A stretch of 64,000 nt of DNA from Rhodospirillales bacterium. GTDB taxonomy: Bacteria > Pseudomonadota > Alphaproteobacteria > Rhodospirillales > Defluviicoccaceae. Under the pieces are notes generated by a model. The model did no database searches and had not been told where the DNA came from. It worked only from the letters and a program-made list of their open reading frames with translations. The DNA lies in the NCBI GenBank assembly GCA_016712595.1, contig JADJQT010000001.1, forward strand, positions 1,423,501 through 1,487,500. The letters are read 5' to 3'. Below are positions 9,468-17,769 of this stretch, one piece after another. Position 1 is the first letter of the stretch; each line of letters starts with the position of its first letter. The position numbers and the translations under genes are program-made.

Positions 9468-9862
9468 ACCAGACGGAGAAGATCTTGTCGGCCGCAGCAA
9501 CGGTTGTGGCGGTGGCGGCAACGGGAGCCGCATGCCCGGTCATGTCGGCTGAGATTATGACCATGCTCGTCGATCCTGAATTGAGTTATCTTGTCCCTCC
9601 CGAAACTGTCTTGATTCATAACGCCACTGGCGGGGAAATCGTATTCTCCCTCGCGCCCCAAGGGGGGGAAGCTGCCCAACAGCGGATGCGCGATGGCGAG
9701 ATTCGCCAGTTCTCTGATGGCGTCTCCATAACCTACGTCATCGAGATCCCAACGGCAGGAAGAGGAGCCGTGCGCTATCGGCTGCGCGCCGAGAAACGCT
9801 ATCAGGTCTTCTGGAACGCTACTGCCCAGAAGTGGGACGTCGTAGAATTGGAGCCGCGCTAA
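9464..9862 (+). CDS. Small secreted protein of unknown function
   Basis: 132 aa, starting at an ATG that overlaps the previous stop (ATGA), so the two are surely co-translated. Residues 1-29 form a signal peptide (NQTEKILSAAATVV followed by a hydrophobic run, cleavage near VMSAEI). The mature domain of about 100 aa looks beta-rich (TVLIHNATGGEIVFSL, VSITYVIEI, YRLRAEKRYQVFW) and contains no Cys apart from one in the signal region. No family was recognised. Its place at the end of the metallopeptidase operon suggests that it works with those exported proteins. Confidence 0.6.
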   Translation: MNQTEKILSAAATVVAVAATGAACPVMSAEIMTMLVDPELSYLVPPETVLIHNATGGEIVFSLAPQGGEAAQQRMRDGEIRQFSDGVSITYVIEIPTAGRGAVRYRLRAEKRYQVFWNATAQKWDVVELEPR

Positions 9863-10170
9863 TAACTAATTTACGAAGCTGTTCGTTTATATAAACATTC
9901 ATTGACTCGGTTGAGTGTGCAATGCGGTGCGATCGGATATAATTCTTTACTGATATTTAACTTGATCACCCGCTTTTGATTGCGTTCGGCGGGTTAGGTT
10001 TCTCCTTGAGCCCACCTCACGTTGATTGCTTGGCGACAGGTGTACCGGTGTGCACGGTGCGATTGTTGGCGGCTCCGCGCCGAGCTGTGATACTCGGATG
10101 AAATCGGTGTTCGGCGGCGGGACGGGTGCGGTTGGGCGTGCCTCTGACCGGAGGCGAAGAAGGACAGGGC
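9863..10170. other. AT-rich intergenic right border of the island
   Basis: 308 nt without a gene. It contains a perfect TATAAT at 9938-9943, but the nearest TTGAGT (9911-9916) is 21 nt upstream and TTGACT (9902-9907) is 30 nt upstream, so a promoter is possible rather than convincing. A short GC stem (ACCCGC near 9967 pairing with GCGGGT near 9990) may be a weak terminator for the island genes. GC content rises again after about 10020. Confidence 0.4.
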
Positions 10171-11388
10171 GTGGCGCATCTGGCGGTTTTTCTCAGCAGC
10201 GTGGCGATGGGTGGGGCGGAGCGGGTGATGCTGATGCTGGCCGACGCGCTCATCGCCCGCGGGCATGCGCTCGACATCGTGCTCACCCGGCGCGAGGGCT
10301 ATTTCGCCGACGCGCTGCCGGCGGGGGCGCGAGTCTGCGAGCTTGGCATGGCTTCGCACCCGGCGCTGTGGCGCGCGCTCGTCCGCCTGCCGGGACCGGT
10401 CGCCCGCACTCTGGCGGGTGCGCTGGCCTTCGACAAGGCGCCGAAGGCGGTGCGCAGCCTGCCACGGCTGGTGGACTACTTGCAGGGCGAGCGGCCGGAC
10501 GCGGTACTGACGACCTTGCCTTATAACAACCTGACGGCTTTGTGGGCAGCGGCGCTGGCCGGCGAGCCGCGGCGCCCCTCGGTGCCCGTCGTCGTCCGCG
10601 AGGCGAGCGTGCTGTCGCGGGCGCACGTCACCAAGCGCTTCGATCGTCGCCTCGCCGACCTCGTCGGCATGACCTACCCCGGCGCCGCCGGCATCGTCGC
10701 CATCTCGGACGGTGTCGGCGATGACCTCGCCCGCATCACCAGCCTTTCGCGCGCGCGCATCACTACGATCTACAATCCGATCGACGTCGCCCGCGCCGAA
10801 GCGGCCGCCGCCGCGCCGGTCGCCGAGCCGTGGTTGGCGGCCGGGGCGCCGCCGATGCTGCTGGCGGTCGGGCGGATGACGCCGCAGAAGGATCACGCGA
10901 CGCTGCTGCGGGCGTTCGCGCGCGTGATCGCAGCGCGGCCGGCGCGGTTGGTGATTCTCGGCGACGGCCCGGAGCGGGGCACGCTCGACGCGCTCGCCCG
11001 CTCGCTTGGCATCGACGGGCACGTGCGCTTGGTCGGGCTGGTCGACAACCCCTTTCCCTATTACCGCCACGCCGCCGTCTTCGTTCTGTCGTCGGCGTGG
11101 GAGGGGTTCGGCAACGTGCTGCTCGAAGCGCTCGCCTGCGGCTGCCCGGTGGTCAGCACCGATTGTCCCAGCGGTCCGGCGGAAATCCTCGGTCATGGCC
11201 GCTGGGGGCGGCTCGCGCCGGTGGGCGACGCCGAGGCGCTGGCGGCGTGCATCCTGCGCACGCTTGACGCGCCGCCAGCGGCGGAAGCCCTGCGCCAGCG
11301 GGCGCGGATGTTCACCATCGATGCCGCCCTCGATCGCTACCTCGATCTCCTGATCGGCGATCGACAAGAACGCGACGACACGGAATAA
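10171..11388 (+). CDS. Family 4 glycosyltransferase
   Basis: 405 aa from a GTG at 10171 (V-A-H-L-A-V-F-L) preceded by GAAGAAGGA at a 7-nt spacing; an upstream in-frame ATG at 10126 has no comparable site. The N-terminal GT-B domain starts with the glycine-rich AMGGAERVMLMLADAL. The C-terminal donor domain has LAVGRMTPQKDH, LVILGDGPERG, EGFGNVLLEALACG and CPSGPAEILG. It is a close paralogue of the truncated glycosyltransferase at the left edge. The product should add a hexose or similar sugar to a lipid-linked glycan in the cytoplasm. The next gene on this strand is a methyltransferase 152 nt on, consistent with a glycan-modification cluster. Confidence 0.88.
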   Translation: MAHLAVFLSSVAMGGAERVMLMLADALIARGHALDIVLTRREGYFADALPAGARVCELGMASHPALWRALVRLPGPVARTLAGALAFDKAPKAVRSLPRLVDYLQGERPDAVLTTLPYNNLTALWAAALAGEPRRPSVPVVVREASVLSRAHVTKRFDRRLADLVGMTYPGAAGIVAISDGVGDDLARITSLSRARITTIYNPIDVARAEAAAAAPVAEPWLAAGAPPMLLAVGRMTPQKDHATLLRAFARVIAARPARLVILGDGPERGTLDALARSLGIDGHVRLVGLVDNPFPYYRHAAVFVLSSAWEGFGNVLLEALACGCPVVSTDCPSGPAEILGHGRWGRLAPVGDAEALAACILRTLDAPPAAEALRQRARMFTIDAALDRYLDLLIGDRQERDDTE

Positions 11389-11540
11389 TCGGTTCCACCT
11401 GCGGTTTCGGACGGCTATCGTCGCCTTCCATTCATTGCGCTACTCGGTTGCTTGGGCGCCCTTCGCCCAAGGCCGCCGGCCGCACCAGCGGTCCCGCCGC
11501 GAGAGAGCAGCGCCGCACTGCGGAGGTCCGAGGCACGGTA

Positions 11541-12407
11541 ATGGAGACCGATGTCGAATCGCTCAAGTATGATCGCGGAACCCACTTCGAGTTCGGCAAG
11601 AACTGGACGGCGTACAGCCTTACGGTGACCGAGGACGACATCGCCCGCTCCATGCGCGAGATGCGCCGGATGCTGGGCCGCGAATCCCTCCACGGTTTGC
11701 GCTTTCTCGATATCGGCTGCGGATCGGGCATTCATGCCCTGGCGGCCCTGCGGCTGGGCGCCGCCATGGTCACCGCGATCGATATCGATCCGCACTCGGT
11801 GGGCGCCGCGCGCGCGCTGATCGGCCAGCACTGGGCGCAGGCCAACTACCTCATCCGCGAGGGCAACGTCTTTTTGCTGACGCCGGACGATCTCGGCCAC
11901 TTCGATCTCGTCTACAGCTGGGGCGTGCTTCATCACACCGGCGATATGTGGACCGCCATACGCCGCGCCGCCGGGTTCGTCGAGCCCGGCGGAACGTTGG
12001 CTATCGCCCTTTACCGCAAGACGCCGATGTGCGCCTTCTGGCGCTGGGAGAAGCGCCGCTACACCCGCGGCGGTCCTTTCTTTCGCGGCGCGGCTATCGG
12101 CGTGTTCGTCGCCGCGCGTGTCCTGCGCGATGCCGTTCGCCTGAAGAACCCGATGGCCAAGATCCGGGTCCACAACGAAAAGCGTGGAATGAAGTGGTAT
12201 ACCGATGTCATCGACTGGCTCGGCGGATACCCTTACGAATCGGCGAGCCCCAAGGAGGTGGCGGCCTTTCTCGAGCCCATCGGCTTTCGCCCGCGCGCGA
12301 CGTTCAAGGCACGCCGCGATTTGGGGCTTCTCGGCAGCGGCAATGCCGAATACACGTTCGAAAAAGCAGGGCCGCCAGCGGCGGCTGCGCTCGAAGCGAG
12401 CGGTTAA
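11541..12407 (+). CDS. SAM-dependent methyltransferase (class I)
   Basis: 288 aa from ATG at 11541 (M-E-T-D-V-E-S-L-K), preceded by purine-rich GGAGG at 11522 and GAGGC at 11530. The SAM-binding motif I is LDIGCGSGIHALAA (residues about 55-68). An acidic residue ends the next strand (AIDIDPHSV), and a post-motif VYSWGVLHHTGD follows. These features place it in the class I Rossmann methyltransferases, with small-molecule or glycan acceptors more likely than nucleic acid. The C-terminal half (KNPMAKIRVHNEKRGMKWY, DWLGGYPYESASP) is like methyltransferases found in surface-polysaccharide clusters. The acceptor is unknown. Confidence 0.82.
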   Translation: METDVESLKYDRGTHFEFGKNWTAYSLTVTEDDIARSMREMRRMLGRESLHGLRFLDIGCGSGIHALAALRLGAAMVTAIDIDPHSVGAARALIGQHWAQANYLIREGNVFLLTPDDLGHFDLVYSWGVLHHTGDMWTAIRRAAGFVEPGGTLAIALYRKTPMCAFWRWEKRRYTRGGPFFRGAAIGVFVAARVLRDAVRLKNPMAKIRVHNEKRGMKWYTDVIDWLGGYPYESASPKEVAAFLEPIGFRPRATFKARRDLGLLGSGNAEYTFEKAGPPAAAALEASG

Positions 12408-12510
12408 GCATTGCAGCGCGCGGGACGAGACGGGCGCGCCTGTGACCCAGAACTTGGATGGGCTCTCTCCTCCGCCTCAGGATGCGGGGTCAGGACACGG
12501 GGTGTCGGTG

Positions 12511-13332
12511 ATGTCGGATGTTGGTGATCGTATGAAGTCCGCCGCACGATGGTGCGAGCACAAGTTCGACAAGAAGCGTCAGCGGGTTGCCGATCTTTGC
12601 GCGATGCGGCGCGAGGAGAAGGCCTTTCGCGCCATCTACGACAAGCACGCCGACTATACCCTCGTATCGGCAAAGGCCTATATCGGCAATCTACGGCTCA
12701 TCCGCGCGGCGCTGCGGCGCGAGGCGCTCGCCGAGGGCTGCATCGTCGAATGCGGCACCTGGGCCGGGGGGATGACCTTCGGCATGATCGATGCCTGCCC
12801 CGAGATCGCTGAGTTCCATTGTTTCGATTCGTTCGAGGGCTTGCCACCGGCGACCGAGGCGGACGGAGAGGTGGCCCGCGCCTCGCAAGACGCGCGGGCG
12901 ATGGAAGCGGGCAACGTGGTCGCGTCGATCGAAGAGTTCAACCGCGGTCTCGGACGCTTCGATGCGGCAACGCGCGCGAAGGTGCACGTGCACAAGGGCT
13001 GGTTTCAGGACACGTTGCCGGAGTTTCGTCCGCATCGGCCGATTGCCGTGCTGCGGCTCGACGGCGACTGGTACGAATCGACGATGGTCGCCCTCGATCA
13101 CCTCTACGACCTTGTTGCCGACCAGGGCCTGATCATTCTCGACGATTACATCTCCTGGGACGGTTGCGCGCGGGCGGTGCACGATTTCCTTTCCAAGCGC
13201 CAGGGACGCGAGCGCATCCAACAGGCATGGCCGGGTCCGGTCAGCTACATGGACAAGAACTGGACGCCGATGGACGCCTTTTTCCGCCAGCGTCTGGAAA
13301 AGGCGAAAGCCGCGGCGACGGTTGAATCATAA
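12511..13332 (+). CDS. TylF/MycF-type O-methyltransferase
   Basis: 273 aa from ATG at 12511; the frame is open further upstream but that part overlaps the previous gene and has no family resemblance. Motif I is EGCIVECGTWAGGMTFGM. It is followed by FHCFDSFEGLPPAT, a hallmark of the macrocin O-methyltransferase (TylF) family, and by VLRLDGDWYESTM and LIILDDYISWDG, which hold the metal- and acceptor-binding Asp residues. Family members methylate sugar hydroxyls in antibiotics and in capsule or O-antigen sugars, using SAM and a divalent metal. With the neighbouring methyltransferase and glycosyltransferase it probably decorates the surface glycan. Confidence 0.85.
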   Translation: MSDVGDRMKSAARWCEHKFDKKRQRVADLCAMRREEKAFRAIYDKHADYTLVSAKAYIGNLRLIRAALRREALAEGCIVECGTWAGGMTFGMIDACPEIAEFHCFDSFEGLPPATEADGEVARASQDARAMEAGNVVASIEEFNRGLGRFDAATRAKVHVHKGWFQDTLPEFRPHRPIAVLRLDGDWYESTMVALDHLYDLVADQGLIILDDYISWDGCARAVHDFLSKRQGRERIQQAWPGPVSYMDKNWTPMDAFFRQRLEKAKAAATVES

Positions 13333-13399
13333 TCTCAGGAGACAGGAACGCCACGCGGCCCAACCGCCCGACGATCGAAACATCGAGTGGCGCCGCGCG

Positions 13400-15097
13400 T
13401 CAGCCGGCGCTCTCGTCATCGTCGGTGGCGGCGCGCAGATAGATCACCTGATCGGCGATGTCGATCCAGGCTTGCCGGTGGGAAATAGCGAGCACGGTGA
13501 CCGACTTTGAGATCTCCTTGATGTTCTCGCAGATCTCCCGCTCGGTCGCGGCGTCGAGCGCGCTGGTCACCTCGTCGAGGATCAGCAGCTTCGGGCCGTG
13601 CACCAGGGCGCGGGCGAGCGAAATTCGCTGACGCTGGCCGCCGGAGAAGCGCGAGCCCTTCTCGCCGACCTCGGTGGCGAGACCGTCCGGCAGCGGCGCA
13701 ATGAATTCGGCGGCACCGGCGAGCCGCAGCGCCTCCATGACCCGTTCCTCGTCGAGCGAGGTATCGCCGAGGGTGATGTTGGCAAGGATGGTATCGTGCA
13801 AAAGGCTGAGTTCCTGCGGAACGTAACCGATGCTCCGTCGCCATGAGCGCACGTCGATTTCGGAGAGGGGCACGCCATCGATGACAATGCTCCCTTCGTC
13901 CGGCCGGTAGAGGCCGAGCAAAAGATCGGTGAACGTCGTCTTGCCGGTTCCGGAGCCGCCGACCAGCAACGTCAGCCTGCGCGCCGGGATTTCGACGGAC
14001 AGATCGCGCAGCACCGGCGAGCGTCCGTAGGTGAACGAGACGCTGCGAAAGGCACAGCCGGTCTCGAACGTCGCTATCCGGGTGCCGAATTCGGGCTCGC
14101 GCTGCTGATCCGCCTCGGCGGTAATGTGGCAGACCGACAGGTAGGCGCTCTCCGCCGCCACCGCCTCCTGGTATTGCGCCTGCACGCGGGCGATCGTCTG
14201 AACCGTGCGCTGCAGCAGGACGCCCATCACCAGGACGTTGGCGATGGGCATGTGCCAGAACTCGACGACGACGTAAAATCCGCCGGCGAGCATCAGCATC
14301 AAAATCGGTTCCTGAAGGTTGTTCAGCAGATTCTTGCTGATCATCTCCCGACGCACGGCGCTGCGGATCTGGTCGATCTTGCGGGTGAACAGCCGGGCGA
14401 ACTCGTCCTCGCGCGCCATCGCCTTCAGCGGCTTGATGCCGACCATCGCATCGCTCAGCCGGGTGACCAACTCGCGCGAGCGCCGGATGTTGCGCCGCCC
14501 GGCCTTGTCCGCCATCCGCACCAGCGAGTGCATCGACAGGACAACGAGGCCGCCGACAATGATCGAGACTGCGGCAAGCTGCCACGAGACGGCGAACGAG
14601 ACGGCGACGTTGATCGCCGTCTGCAGGAAATTCGACAGGTAGCGCGAGATCATCAGGTAGAGCTGGCCCGAAATCGACGATTCCAGGCCGACGCTGTTGA
14701 TCAGGGTTCCGGTCGGCTTGCTGGTGAAGTAGCTCCAGCGCGCCTTGAGCAGCGCGCCAATCAGCCGCTCGCGCAGATTGTTGCCGACGTTGGCCACGGC
14801 GCGCGAGACGTAGACCATCGCCATCACGGTCAGGGCCGATTTCAACAGGACCGCGACGACAACGACGACGAGCAGGGTTTCGACGTTCGCGCTCAGCCCG
14901 ACCGTGCCCAACACGCGCACGACCGTCCGTCCGGCGAGCGACGTCGGCTGGCTGGAGCCGTCGCCGATTACCGAGATCAGCGGCACGAGGCTGGCGAATC
15001 CGAACCCCTGGGCGACGCTTGCGCACAGCAGGCAGAGAACCACCATCCACGGATTCGCGCCGCGGAACGAAAAAAAGACCTTCAGCAGCCTGACCAT
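13400..15097 (-). CDS. ABC exporter half-transporter (fused permease and ATPase)
   Basis: 565 aa from the ATG at 15097 (M-V-R-L-L-K-V-F-F); a TTG 66 nt upstream is possible but adds an Arg-rich stretch. The N-terminal half has about six transmembrane helices (residues about 20-290). The ATPase domain carries Walker A GGSGTGKTTF, the signature FSGGQRQR, Walker B LLILDEVTSALD and the switch His in AISHR. The layout is that of type IV exporters such as MsbA and PglK, which flip lipid-linked oligosaccharides or export peptides and lipids as homodimers. Its position at the end of a glycan cluster favours a flippase for a lipid-linked glycan, but this is context inference only. Confidence 0.87.
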   Translation of the reverse strand: MVRLLKVFFSFRGANPWMVVLCLLCASVAQGFGFASLVPLISVIGDGSSQPTSLAGRTVVRVLGTVGLSANVETLLVVVVVAVLLKSALTVMAMVYVSRAVANVGNNLRERLIGALLKARWSYFTSKPTGTLINSVGLESSISGQLYLMISRYLSNFLQTAINVAVSFAVSWQLAAVSIIVGGLVVLSMHSLVRMADKAGRRNIRRSRELVTRLSDAMVGIKPLKAMAREDEFARLFTRKIDQIRSAVRREMISKNLLNNLQEPILMLMLAGGFYVVVEFWHMPIANVLVMGVLLQRTVQTIARVQAQYQEAVAAESAYLSVCHITAEADQQREPEFGTRIATFETGCAFRSVSFTYGRSPVLRDLSVEIPARRLTLLVGGSGTGKTTFTDLLLGLYRPDEGSIVIDGVPLSEIDVRSWRRSIGYVPQELSLLHDTILANITLGDTSLDEERVMEALRLAGAAEFIAPLPDGLATEVGEKGSRFSGGQRQRISLARALVHGPKLLILDEVTSALDAATEREICENIKEISKSVTVLAISHRQAWIDIADQVIYLRAATDDDESAG

Positions 15098-15309
15098 GCG
15101 TCGATTCCGATTATTGGTCGCGGCCCTCGCGAGAAAGCACAAAGGGCGGGCGCGCTTCTGCAATGCACGCCGTCGAGTGCAAGACCGCGGATGACTTAGC
15201 AGACCTTGCCGTTGTCTTCCAACCCCTGATCAGCCGCGGACAGCGGGCTTCGATGACGTCCGATTCCGGGTTGATCGCGCAAACCGCGCGCCGCGGTTAT
15301 GCAAACAGA

Positions 15310-15337
15310 CGGACATTTCGCCGATCGCTGCTATAAG
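15310..15337 (+). promoter_or_regulatory. Candidate sigma-70 promoter upstream of penicillin acylase gene
   Basis: CGGACA (15310-15315, 4/6 to the -35 consensus) and TATAAG (15332-15337, 5/6 to the -10) are separated by 16 nt. They lie 45 nt before the start codon at 15382 in the divergent gap shared with the ABC exporter gene. Confidence 0.4.
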
Positions 15338-15381
15338 TGGGCGCGCCAGAGCCGCCTGCCGGCCGATCAGCCGAGACCTCG

Positions 15382-17769
15382 ATGACCCTCCTGACCGCAC
15401 TCCGCCTGCTTCGCCGTGTCCTGCCGATCACGCCGCCCGGCTTGCGCGCCGCCCTCGGCGCGCTGGTGCCGAGCGCAACTTCGCTGCGTGAGCGGCTGGA
15501 GCAGTTTCCGACCCACGATCTGCCTCTGCAGCGCCCGGCCGTCGTGCGCTGGAACGAACACCAGGTGCCGTTCATCGAGGCCGAGACCGACCGCGACCTT
15601 GCCTTCGTCTTCGGCATGGTGCACGCCCACCTGCGGGGCGGGCAGATCGCCCTGTTCAAGCGGTTCTTCTACGGCCGGATTTCCGAGATGGCGGGGCCGT
15701 TCACCCGCGATCTCGATCACGCCATTCGCATCCTCGATTACGGCCGCGCCGCCGACGCCTGGGAAGAGCGGATGCCCGAGGAGACGAAAGCCTGGGTTCA
15801 GGCGTTCGTTGACGGCATGAACTGCTACCAGGAGCGGATGACCCAGCTGCCGCCCGAGTTCGCGCTGCTGGGCATCGAGCCGGAACCGTATACGTTTCGC
15901 GACATCCTCGTCGGCTCGCGCTTCGCCGGCACTGACTTTACCTGGCTGAACTATTTCCCGCTGCTGGAACGCCGGGGCAAGCCGGGGTTCGCCCAGCTAT
16001 GGAATCGCACGCGCGAGACAGGAGAGGTGCCGACGACGAGCGGGCGGCCGGACGTTCCGGAGGCCAAGCTCGAACGGCTGCTGCGCGGCGCGCCGCGTTC
16101 GGGCAGCAATTCCGTTGCCGTCGCCCCGCGCCGCAGCGCCACCGGGGCGGCGCTGATCGCCAACGATCCGCACCTGGGACTTTCGCTGCCGAACCTGTGG
16201 ATTCTCGTCGGTCTGCGCTCGCCGACGTTCAACGTCGTCGGCCTGTCGATCGTCGGCCTGCCGATGCTGGGGCTTGGCCGCAATGCGGATCTCGCCTGGG
16301 GCGGCACCAATCTGCGTGCCGCCTCCAGCGATCTTTACGACGTCTCCAAGCTGCCGGCCGAAGCATTCGAGACCAAGGAGACGGAGATCAAGTGTCGCGG
16401 CTGGTTCAGCACGCGCAAGACCATCCGCACGACAGCGTTCGGTCCGGTGATCTCCGATTCGAAGATGGTCAAGTGCGGCGGCAGCAAGCCTATCGCCTTG
16501 CGCTGGGTCGGTCACGAGCCCAACGACGAGATGACTTCCTTCATCCAGTGCGCCCGCGCCCGCACGCCGGAAGAGTTCCGCAAGGCGTTCGACGGCTACG
16601 GCGTTTCCGGCCAGAACATGCTGTTCGCCGACCGCGCCGGCAATATCGGCCATATCCTGGCGGTGCGACAACCGGTTCGCAGCGGCTTCCCCATGGATGA
16701 TCCGGTTCTGGACGCGAGTGATCCCGCCACCCATTGGCAGGGGTTCGCTGGCGTGATGGACCTGCCGTTCACGCTCAATCCCAAGCAAGGCGTGTTCGCC
16801 TCGGCCAATGACCGGCCGGCGGGGACCGATCTGCCGATCGGCTTCACCTTCGGCTCGGAAGATCGTATTCACCGTCTTTATGACCTACTGGCGCGGCGCG
16901 AAAAGCTGACCATCGAAGATCTGATGGCTTTGCAGGTCGATACCCGTGCCCCCGAGGCGGCGCGGCTGTCGTCGGCGCTGGCCGAGGAACTAGCGCTGCT
17001 GCCGGATGGCGCGGCGGACGATTTCATGCAGCGTCTGGTGGCGTGGAACGGCGACTACGCTGAGGAATCCTCGGGCGCCGTCGCCTTCGAAACCTTGCTT
17101 CACCATCTTGTTCTCGGGCTTTACCACGGCAAAAAGCCGTCCGATCTGCCGGAGCTCTACGGCCAGTGGTCATATCTCACCACCTACCTGATGCCGGATC
17201 TGCGCGCGCTTGAACCGCTGGCGCGGGCGCGGCTGCTGGGCCGGGCGGCGCGGGCGGCGATGCTCGATGCCGCCCGCTATCCGACCTGGGGAGACATGCA
17301 CCGGATGCGGCTCGGCCACAGCCTCAGCCGGCTGCCGGTGATGCGCGGCGCATTCATCGTCGCCAACCTTCCGTCCGGCGGCTCACGGCAGACGCCGATG
17401 AAGATGGATCACGGGCTGGTCAACGGCCGCCATTGCGCCACCTTCGGCTCGATGGCCCGGCATATCTCCGATCTGTCCGATCTTGACGCCAACTGGTTTA
17501 CCCTGCTTGGCGGCAACGACGGCTGGCTCGGCAGCGTCAACTTCTCCGACCAGGTGGCGCTGTGGCGGGAACGGCGCTATATCCGCATGCCCCTGCGCCC
17601 GGAGACGATCACCGCGGAATTTCCGACGGCGATGGCGCTGATGCCCGCCCGTCCGGATACCACGGTGGCTCCGGCGGCGTCTGGCGAGACGACAGATGCG
17701 TCGGCGGATCAGGCTTCGCCCGACGTGCCGTCGGCGAAGATCAGTCCAACCGGCAACGCTTCGCCGTAA
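15382..17769 (+). CDS. Penicillin acylase family (S45) N-terminal nucleophile hydrolase
   Basis: 795 aa from ATG at 15382. The order is that of S45 hydrolases: an N-terminal alpha-chain region (VRWNEHQVPFIEAETDRDLAF, FVFGMVHAHLR), then the autocleavage site with Ser242 in S-G-S-N-S-V-A-V. Next come IANDPHLGLSLP and the beta-chain core (GVFASANDRP; a late GGNDGWLGSVNF region). Self-cleavage would leave the Ser as catalytic nucleophile. Family members hydrolyse amide bonds in beta-lactams, acyl-homoserine lactones and N-acyl amino acids; the substrate here is unknown. The N-terminal hydrophobic stretch (LLTALRLLRRVLPITPPGL) is weak as a signal peptide, so the location is uncertain. Its last 61 nt overlap the 3' end of the convergent Hsp70 gene. 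Confidence 0.85.
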   Translation: MTLLTALRLLRRVLPITPPGLRAALGALVPSATSLRERLEQFPTHDLPLQRPAVVRWNEHQVPFIEAETDRDLAFVFGMVHAHLRGGQIALFKRFFYGRISEMAGPFTRDLDHAIRILDYGRAADAWEERMPEETKAWVQAFVDGMNCYQERMTQLPPEFALLGIEPEPYTFRDILVGSRFAGTDFTWLNYFPLLERRGKPGFAQLWNRTRETGEVPTTSGRPDVPEAKLERLLRGAPRSGSNSVAVAPRRSATGAALIANDPHLGLSLPNLWILVGLRSPTFNVVGLSIVGLPMLGLGRNADLAWGGTNLRAASSDLYDVSKLPAEAFETKETEIKCRGWFSTRKTIRTTAFGPVISDSKMVKCGGSKPIALRWVGHEPNDEMTSFIQCARARTPEEFRKAFDGYGVSGQNMLFADRAGNIGHILAVRQPVRSGFPMDDPVLDASDPATHWQGFAGVMDLPFTLNPKQGVFASANDRPAGTDLPIGFTFGSEDRIHRLYDLLARREKLTIEDLMALQVDTRAPEAARLSSALAEELALLPDGAADDFMQRLVAWNGDYAEESSGAVAFETLLHHLVLGLYHGKKPSDLPELYGQWSYLTTYLMPDLRALEPLARARLLGRAARAAMLDAARYPTWGDMHRMRLGHSLSRLPVMRGAFIVANLPSGGSRQTPMKMDHGLVNGRHCATFGSMARHISDLSDLDANWFTLLGGNDGWLGSVNFSDQVALWRERRYIRMPLRPETITAEFPTAMALMPARPDTTVAPAASGETTDASADQASPDVPSAKISPTGNASP

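Noticed and set aside
9902..9943. Promoter TTGACT...TATAAT before the second glycosyltransferase
   Set aside because: The -10 is perfect, but the spacing to both TTG hexamers (30 and 21 nt) is outside the normal range, so it is only mentioned in the intergenic entry.
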